Source: Halichondria panicea (lineage: Eukaryota; Porifera; Demospongiae; Suberitida; Halichondriidae). From it: DNA of 64,000 nt. Both the position numbers and the translations under genes were made by a program. The notes under the pieces are model-generated. The model was not told where the DNA came from, ran no database searches, and saw only the letters and a list, made by a program, of their open reading frames with translations. This document shows, piece after piece, positions 57,373 through 64,000 of this stretch (positions are counted from its first letter, which is position 1; each line of letters starts with the position of its first letter). The stretch spans positions 3,162,001-3,226,000 of the forward strand of contig NC_087381.1 in the NCBI RefSeq assembly GCF_963675165.1, given 5' to 3'.

Positions 57373-60300
57373 TTAATATGGTTGCTTGGGGTAGGGCCAG
57401 GACTGTGGCATCCCTTGGACATATCCGTTGACAAACATTTGGCCTTGTTGATTGATACCAATCGTTCCTGGTACCATACCTCCTTGGTATCTTGAAATCC
57501 CGGCATAGGCTTGAGGCCCGTAGAGAAATCGGTTATTCTGAGGGGCTAGTGATCCGTAATCAAGTCTTTGGGGAGAGCCACCACTGGCACTTAAATTCTG
57601 CGTCACCAAACTGCTTATTGATTGTACGGGGCTCTGTCTGGGCAGACTATAGCTGTGATGTGCTGGGTCCATTCCTTGCATTCCTTGCATTCCCTGCATT
57701 CCTTGCTGCACGGGGAAGGCTGGCAACGGCATTGAGCCTTGCTGTATGTACTGTTCCGGTTTCATCGCTGGCATTGAATTATTTCCGGGCTGTAAATCAA
57801 GATGGAATCCTGATGGGAGAGGGAGAGTTTGGGCTAGTCCGGTTGACACAACAGCAGGATCGATATCCACCGGCAGAACTGAGCTGAGTAGGGGTGTGTC
57901 TACATTGGGGGCTGGGTTGGACTGTGTTATTGCGAGACTGGCAGCTGAGCTGGTGATGTTCTGAATGGCCTCAGCTGTGTCCGAGGGAGGGCTTCTCACC
58001 TGAGAACAGAGCGGGAGTGCATGCGGTATAGGCACAGTAAACATAAGACGTAACACATGCATGTACATGGAGCACTATGTAATACATGTACGTGCATTGT
58101 AACAAGTAACATATAAACAGGCGGTACAACAACTCATAGTGTACATGTACGGCACTACAATTTTAATGATCAAATTAAGAGGTACTGTTACGCTCACACA
58201 GGAATTGTGCAATGTGGGCTAGATACAACTACACCTTTATAAGCTATTCGGTAAGAGGACACCTGCTTGAAGCCACATACATGTACATGCAAGTGTATCC
58301 AAGTACCTGTATTGTACGACTAGACTCTAGTAATACGGCATAAAAATGTTGCGTGGGGAAAAGCTACTATAGTACTGTACCATCTGTAGCTAACACTCAC
58401 CTCTCCCATTTTCTGCCTGGCATACTCTATCCTGATGCCGCTCATCCTGCTGGAGCTAGACAGCGTACTGCCTTGTAGATTGCTCATGGCCATCTCAGCA
58501 CAATCAATGTTCTACAAGGGGGGGGGGGGAGGGGGGCACATAACTAGTACTGAAACCTCTGAATAGAAGATACTTGGGGGAAAAATAACATGAAACAGAT
58601 GCACACACAAATCCATGTTTGTTTGAGCAGGAAAGCAATGCCTTTGTACATAACTGTACATTATGTGGAACTTAAAATGCACAATAGATTATACCCTATA
58701 TTACAACGCCCAACTAACTTTAGAGTCAAAACAAAGACGATGTATACCAATATCATTTAAAATAGACATGCAGGCAGACGCCACAGTCGTGTCTACATAC
58801 ATGTACATGTACAATGTAACATACGTTGAATTCAACAAAGGCGACTGGAGGGCCTACTCTCGACACCAGCTTGACTTTGACAAAACCTTCACAGCTAGAG
58901 AGGGGCAGGGAAAGTCAAACAAGTGCCACTGATATTACACTGGTACAATATAATATGAATACCAACTCACATAAAAACACAATTATAAATCTTGTACAAT
59001 TGCCCACTGCAGTGCTATAATTACAAAATGTATGTACATGTACCGTATTACTAGAATGTTTTGTGAGCATCAAACATTTGCGAACTTTGATCAATTCACA
59101 ACAATTAAATCCGGGGCAAAACCTAAATTATTACTAGTAAATACACACGATCCTTGCCAGAACGCAATAGTTAGATCGCAAAGGGTCAAATTTTCTGCTG
59201 ATTTGGCTCATTCGCAAAGGTTTTTCACTCGCAAAATATTCTAGTAATACGGTATGTAAATAGTTGAGCTGATGTATTTACTAGTAATAATTTAGGTATG
59301 AGGCTTCAAAACTACATGCAGTCATGTACCCTGTACAGTTGAAGAGATGGATTCCCTGTGGACCTCTCCCTACAATGTCACACAATGTATACCATTTAAC
59401 GGGAAAATTTGTTGGGTGATTTAATTTGGCGTTTGGCGAATTTTACCGAAGATCGCCAAATTCAAATCAAAGTTTTCCGGTGGAAACAAACGTCATTGCA
59501 GCAGTAGCCATGCCTGAGACGCCAAATTATAAACCGCGAATTACGTTCAAATGACTCATCCGCCAAACTTTCCAGTTAAAATACGGTATTGTAATGTGGT
59601 ACAGTGGCTATCAATAATTATTGTACTACACATGATGTATAATTTTTGCAGCAGTAATTCAGGACTACAGATGAACGAGAAATTTACTTTGTACAATAGT
59701 CATGATTATTACAAAGCTCTTAAAACACACACACACGCACGCACCTCCTGAAGAGCTCCCCAACCTCTATCTCGCTTGTCTGATTGTCCAGGTTGCCCAC
59801 AAACAGAGTGGAACAGGGCTGGCTAGTAGAGTACTCTGGAGGGTACTCTAGTGGGACTGGACTGCTCGTTGACGGCTGCACATGTGGTAAGAGGGGTCGC
59901 TTTGAAAACATTTACATACAGTAATGTTGTACATGTATAAAAATGTATTCGCAACACATAATTATACCACATGTACAGTCTACCGTGAGTAGTACCTACA
60001 CGCATTCCTGGTAATAGCTCATGATGATGGTACAGGTGCCATACTAACTGGCGACAATATCAGTGGGGTGTTGCAATGGGTGGATGGCAACTACATGTAC
60101 TAGTATTTTTTTGGGAAATCCTACACACTCCAAGTGCCAAATATCATACATGTACATGTACAGTCTGTAGCTACTACATATACGTACAGTATGTACATTG
60201 GTACACAAAACTACTGTAACATGCTGACCAGACAACTGTCACTCACCACTGAGTAGTAGTAGTTGTTCTCCAGGGCTTGAGTGGGGGTGTGAGATGGAGA

Positions 60301-63244
60301 GTTGTACTGGGAGGGAAGAAGAGGCATACTGTAATTGTGTAAAGTAGCCACCAGTCTACAATGTATGTACATGTACATACATGTAGCAATAGATTAATGA
60401 AAGCACCGTGGGTGCTGATGTTTTGGTGGAGGCACAAAGCTATAACACGAAGCTACCCGCAGAGGAGGTCCGATACCAATACCTTGATTAGGCCTACTAG
60501 AACTAGCTGCATGTATTTATAAACACACAAGATGATGTTGGGTGCAATATAAACCGTTTACATGAATGCAGGAAACGTGCAACGGAGTGGGAAATGATCA
60601 ACCACAATTGTTGATAAAAAGGATGTAAGTTCGAAGTCCCCATACTACTAATGGATCATGAAACAGTGCAGCTTTGAGGCTCTTTTCTCACTCTTGCAGC
60701 TACCAATAGCTAGCGTTCTAGTGCAGAGCTAACTACATGTACTAATATGAGTACAGTAAACGGACAAGTTTTGCTACGCACCCTTCTGAAAAGGCTGCAA
60801 TGGCATTCCAAGTAAGCAAATTAGCCACAACTCGAGAACAAAACATTATTTTGCACTAGAAGCCTATAGAAACTCTTGCTTGCACTCCTTGATGCATGCG
60901 CACACCTTGAATATTACCCAGCATATATTATTATTACAGGAACTTTAATGCACTATCGTACACTAGAGTTACATGTACATGTACATGCTGTGTATTGCAT
61001 CCATGGTTACCACTGAAGAGTCCGAGTCTGATAGTATGTTGAGCACTGAGAGGTGTGGGGTTGAGGGGGCGGGTGAGAGGGTGGGGGAGGGCGTGGAGAC
61101 GTGGGACAAGTTCTGGTGGTAGTTCATGGGGCTGTGTGTGTGGGGGGGGTGGGGTGGGGCAGTACTTAGGGATCCACAGTGCATATTTGCATACTCATTA
61201 ATTTTCAGATAATCACAAAGTAAATTGCATTGTATGGGCAGCTATTCGATGAGGGAGGTTCGACACTGAACTACATGTACCTCTAAGACACTCATCACTG
61301 ATCTACAATCACTCACAGCATTCTATGGGACCACCCGCTGTTATCCGTCGTGAGTCCAAAGAGATTCTGATGACTGTGGCTTGGGGCCTGCGCTGCTGCC
61401 ATGGCAAAAGCTGTCGGGGAGGAGGGAGGCAGACAGTAGAGAGAATCTGAGTGTGGGTGTGTGACAGGTGGCATGTGGCACGAGCACGTACCACCTACAC
61501 ATACTAGGCCTACAGTGTACATGTATGTACAGTACTAATGTACTCAAGGGATTATAAAGAGAAGCGTCACCCTTCTCTTTATAAGTACTGTATGTTGGAA
61601 AATTGAAAATTCTGTTTTTTGCTCAACCAGGGGATAACTGGTTACGTACAGTACAGAGCCACAATTACGGTGCAAATAGCAAGAGCCCTGTATCTACATG
61701 AAACCTCAAATGTGTTCCTATTACTTTTTTCAAAGAAGGACTTGCACGTAATGACTGTAAACGTATTTTGCTGTGTACATACAGTCATGTACATTAGTAG
61801 CCTGCTGTGCATGTATCGTGCAAACCACACTAAGGCCACTATTAAGGTACATGTACTAGCATGAGAACACCATGCACAAAGGTAAGGAGAGACTAAATCC
61901 CAGGGGACTTTTTCACACTACATGCACATGTACGTTATACTGCTGTGCCATTTAAACAAAGAGTGCTCGATCATGACAGTTGTGACTCACACATGCCATC
62001 TTTGTTGACGGCAGTCGGGTACGAGTGATAGTAGACAGGGTGGTTGGTCTGTTGTGGGACGGCCATGGGATGCTGGACCTGGGGCGCTGCATGAGACTGC
62101 TGTTGCTGTTGCTGCTGTACCTACAGGACAAATATTGAATAAGTTGATGAAATTACGTGTCTTGTTAGCACGTACACTGTATAGCACCGTATACTACATG
62201 TACGCACACACACACACACACACACACGCACACACATTGCACACACACACACACATGTACAAACGCGCACATTGCACACACGTACATGTACATACACGCA
62301 CGTACACACATTGCACACTGGATTACCTGGGTCTGTTGCTGCTTGGGAGAGACTCTACTGTTAGTCCGTGCAAACTCTAGACGCAGTGTCTGGGAGCTGG
62401 CCGGATCAAATCGAATACCCTGTAGGGATCAATACAGCCAACATCAACATGTACAATGTATACTACATGTATTAGTCTATTCACTGTGTACATGTAAGTA
62501 GTCAGGAATGGGTCAAGTCAAACTGAATGCAAAATCATGTGACTGCAGCAAAAATATAAATTATACCGTGTTTACTTGATTAAACGCCCATGGTATAAGC
62601 TGTCTTTGACAATAAATGCCCATCTTAAATAATCGCCCATGTATGGGCGTGGCACTGTGGGTGGAGCTGAATTAGCACGTGGAACCAGCTGAAACAATGG
62701 CAGCATAGAATAAATACTATTAATGATGGCAGAGAGGACACAGAGGGAGAAACACTACTCCTATGACTCAAGATTGAAGCTGAGAGCTGTGGCAGCAGCC
62801 AAAAAGAGCATAATAACTGCTGATGTGCAAGAGTTTGAAGTAGACAAAACAATGAACGCCCGTTTCGAATAAGCGCCCATCTCGTTTAACCGCCCCTTCT
62901 ACAGATGCTGCTGGCTTTTAATCAAGTAAATACGGTACATGTTAATGTAGCTGAAAATTAGCGTGTAGATCAGCATACACACTGCACACGTGCACATTAC
63001 ATGTACATTTATAGACATTGTACCACAAAGCTACATGTACGTAACTACACTAATACGATGTACTTGATCTTGTACAGCATATAATTTATGCTCCACAGTA
63101 CATGTATGTGTAGGCAATGCAGTCTCGCACATTGTACACCAGCTTGTCTTACACAATGAAAGGCTATATACAACAGCACACATGGGGAGATACCAAACCT
63201 GACCATGAACCAACAATACTGGCTAAGGTATGCACACACACACG

Positions 63245-63276
<32 letters not shown>

Positions 63277-63579
63277 GCCAAGTACACGTCATGTACACGT
63301 ACATGTATAGACAGACTCTTTCAAAAGTAAAATCATAATGTGCCCACTTTACATGCACATGAAAGTATCGTAAAACCTGTTCAAAATCCAACGAGTGCAA
63401 GTGATTACATGTTCAAAATAGCCAGTAAACTACATTATCGACCAGACATGTAGTCTCACCTGTAGTTCCTCAAGTGCTCTCTCGGCCAGTGCTCTGGCGG
63501 TGAAACTGACAAAAGCTATGGGCTGGGGAGGCTTCCCTGGCTTACTGCTGATCAGCTTCAGGAAAGAGCCTTCATAACC
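57373..63579 (-). CDS. Two-RRM RNA-binding protein, RBPMS/MEC-8-like (5' end outside window)
   Basis: Exons, 5' to 3': 63460-63579, 62327-62419, 61991-62120, 61317-61410, 61011-61131, 60247-60306, 59745-59875, 58825-58894, 58401-58511, 57373-57999; at least 518 residues, with the start of RRM1 beyond the right edge. RRM1 ends GYEGSFLKLISSKPG, PIAFVSFTARALAERALEEL and GIRFDPASSQTLRLEFARTN, the hallmark of RBPMS, couch potato and MEC-8. A Gln/Ser/Pro-rich linker follows. RRM2 has STLFVGNLDNQTSEIEVGEL, PPVAFVEFN and GIRIEYARQKMGE. The C terminus is Gln/Pro/Met-rich with a (GMQ)n run. RBPMS proteins bind CAC-containing RNA as dimers and regulate splicing and mRNA localisation. Two RRMs match nematode MEC-8; vertebrate RBPMS has one. 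The RRM2 first exon may instead begin at an AAG acceptor about 24 bp upstream. Confidence 0.93.
59041..59254. mobile_element. TACCGTATTACTAG-ended MITE
   Basis: TACCGTATTACTAGAATGTTTTG and CAAAATATTCTAGTAATACGGTA are inverted ends. In an intron of the RBPMS-like gene; a decayed copy is at 45039-45230 and a fragment near 36473. Confidence 0.87.
59390..59588. mobile_element. TACC-TATTTAAC-type MITE
   Basis: TACCATTTAACGGGAAAATTTG and CAAACTTTCCAGTTAAAATACGGTA are inverted ends with matching TTTGGCG/CGCCAAA inside. Another TACCGTA subfamily. Confidence 0.75.
60395..60900 (+). repeat. Interspersed repeat family copy (RBPMS-like intron)
   Basis: Contains GAAAGCACCGTGGGTGCTGATG, CTCTTGCAGCTACCAATAGC, GTTCTAGTGCAGAGCTAACTAC and AGAAGCCTATAGAAACTC, matching 7480-7900 over most of its length. 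A partial CAGAGGAGGTCCGATACC end is inserted near 60460. Confidence 0.65.
62563..62937. mobile_element. 375-bp TACCGTGTTTACTTGATTAAACGCC-ended MITE
   Basis: TACCGTGTTTACTTGATTAAACG and TTAATCAAGTAAATACGGTA are the ends; repeated CGCCCAT/GCGCCCA blocks occur on both sides. It is in an intron of the RBPMS-like gene and has no coding capacity. Confidence 0.85.
63233..63275. repeat. (CA)n/(CG)n microsatellite
   Basis: CACACACACG followed by CGCGCGCG and CACACACA. Another interrupted CA tract lies at about 62205-62300. Confidence 0.9.
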
Positions 63580-63607
63580 CTGCACGGAGAATGTGACGTA
63601 TCTACAT

Positions 63608-63792
63608 CAGGGTGTCATACAGGATTTTGAAGTAGAGGGGGGAAATGAGAAAAGTAACCAGAAAATGTTGCTAAAAAAAGGTCAACTGTTATTTCAATAC
63701 CCAGCTATGGACACTCAGTCATAATTGAAGGGGGGGGGGGGGGAATTGGAGCTAGGGGGGGATATCCCCCTTTCCCCCTGTATGACACCCTG
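63608..63792. mobile_element. 185-bp CAGGGTGTC-ended MITE, 5-bp duplication (copy 2)
   Basis: Same ends and interior as 32753-32929, with TACAT on both flanks (63603-63607 and 63793-63797). It lies in the intron upstream of the first visible RBPMS-like exon. The two copies differ mainly in the length of the poly-G tract, so both insertions are recent. Confidence 0.93.
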
Positions 63793-64000
63793 TACATGTA
63801 CATGCATGTACATACACGTACACGTAGTTAGTTATACACATAATATGTACAATGCACAGACGTATGTAACTGTACACTGTACAAGCAGTGGAGCCTCCAC
63901 CATTTGAATAACGGATAGTGAGTGCGTCTTAAATCAGTCCCTAAAATAATATTACACCCGTGCGACTGCGTAAGTCACAGATACAGTGTACCGACAATGT

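Overview
This window is animal nuclear DNA: intron-dense, AT-rich, and crowded with small palindromic transposons, dinucleotide repeats and tRNA-derived repeats. The gene set (animal-type MAP2K, FES/FER-type kinase, BPI/LBP-like protein, RBPMS/MEC-8-like RNA-binding protein) and the death-domain plus conserved-region architecture common in sponges and cnidarians point to an early-branching metazoan, most likely a demosponge. That assignment is inference; the species cannot be read from the sequence. Exon models were built by hand from splice sites, reading phase and family conservation.

Layout. (1) 2.0-4.2 kb, minus: an intronless secreted polyprotein with eight near-identical amphipathic cationic units separated by acidic spacers, resembling a multi-copy antimicrobial-peptide precursor. 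(2) 6.95-10.58 kb, plus: proteasome beta subunit PSMB4 in 8 exons, followed by a degenerate copy of its exon 4 and a 293-bp MITE. (3) 11.8-16.8 kb, plus: a 15-exon BPI/LBP-like lipid-binding protein; one intron carries an 0.8-kb element containing a decayed RecQ-helicase fragment. (4) 19.4-30.6 kb, plus: a death-domain protein whose last exon splices in frame into a MAP2K3/6-like kinase, giving a candidate death-domain/MAP2K fusion gene. (5) 31.1-38.4 kb, minus: a USP36/USP42-like deubiquitinase with several frame breaks and no N-terminal catalytic-Cys exon. (6) 39.2-41.6 kb, plus: an ankyrin-repeat protein with one repeat per 99-bp exon. (7) 43.6-55.5 kb, minus: a 17-exon F-BAR/SH2/tyrosine kinase of the FES/FER type with an added proline-rich N terminus. 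(8) 55.7-56.6 kb, plus: a TMED3/7-type p24 cargo receptor, head to head with (7). (9) 57.4 kb to beyond the window, minus: a two-RRM RBPMS/MEC-8-like protein.

The genes are not an operon; they are independent eukaryotic loci. Loci 1, 3 and 4 are all plausibly connected to innate defence (secreted peptide, LPS/lipid-binding protein, death-domain to p38 signalling), but the link is only inferred. The most striking non-genic signal is a set of non-autonomous DNA transposons with different terminal repeats that all make 9-bp target duplications, plus separate 5-bp, 8-bp and TACCGTA-ended families.
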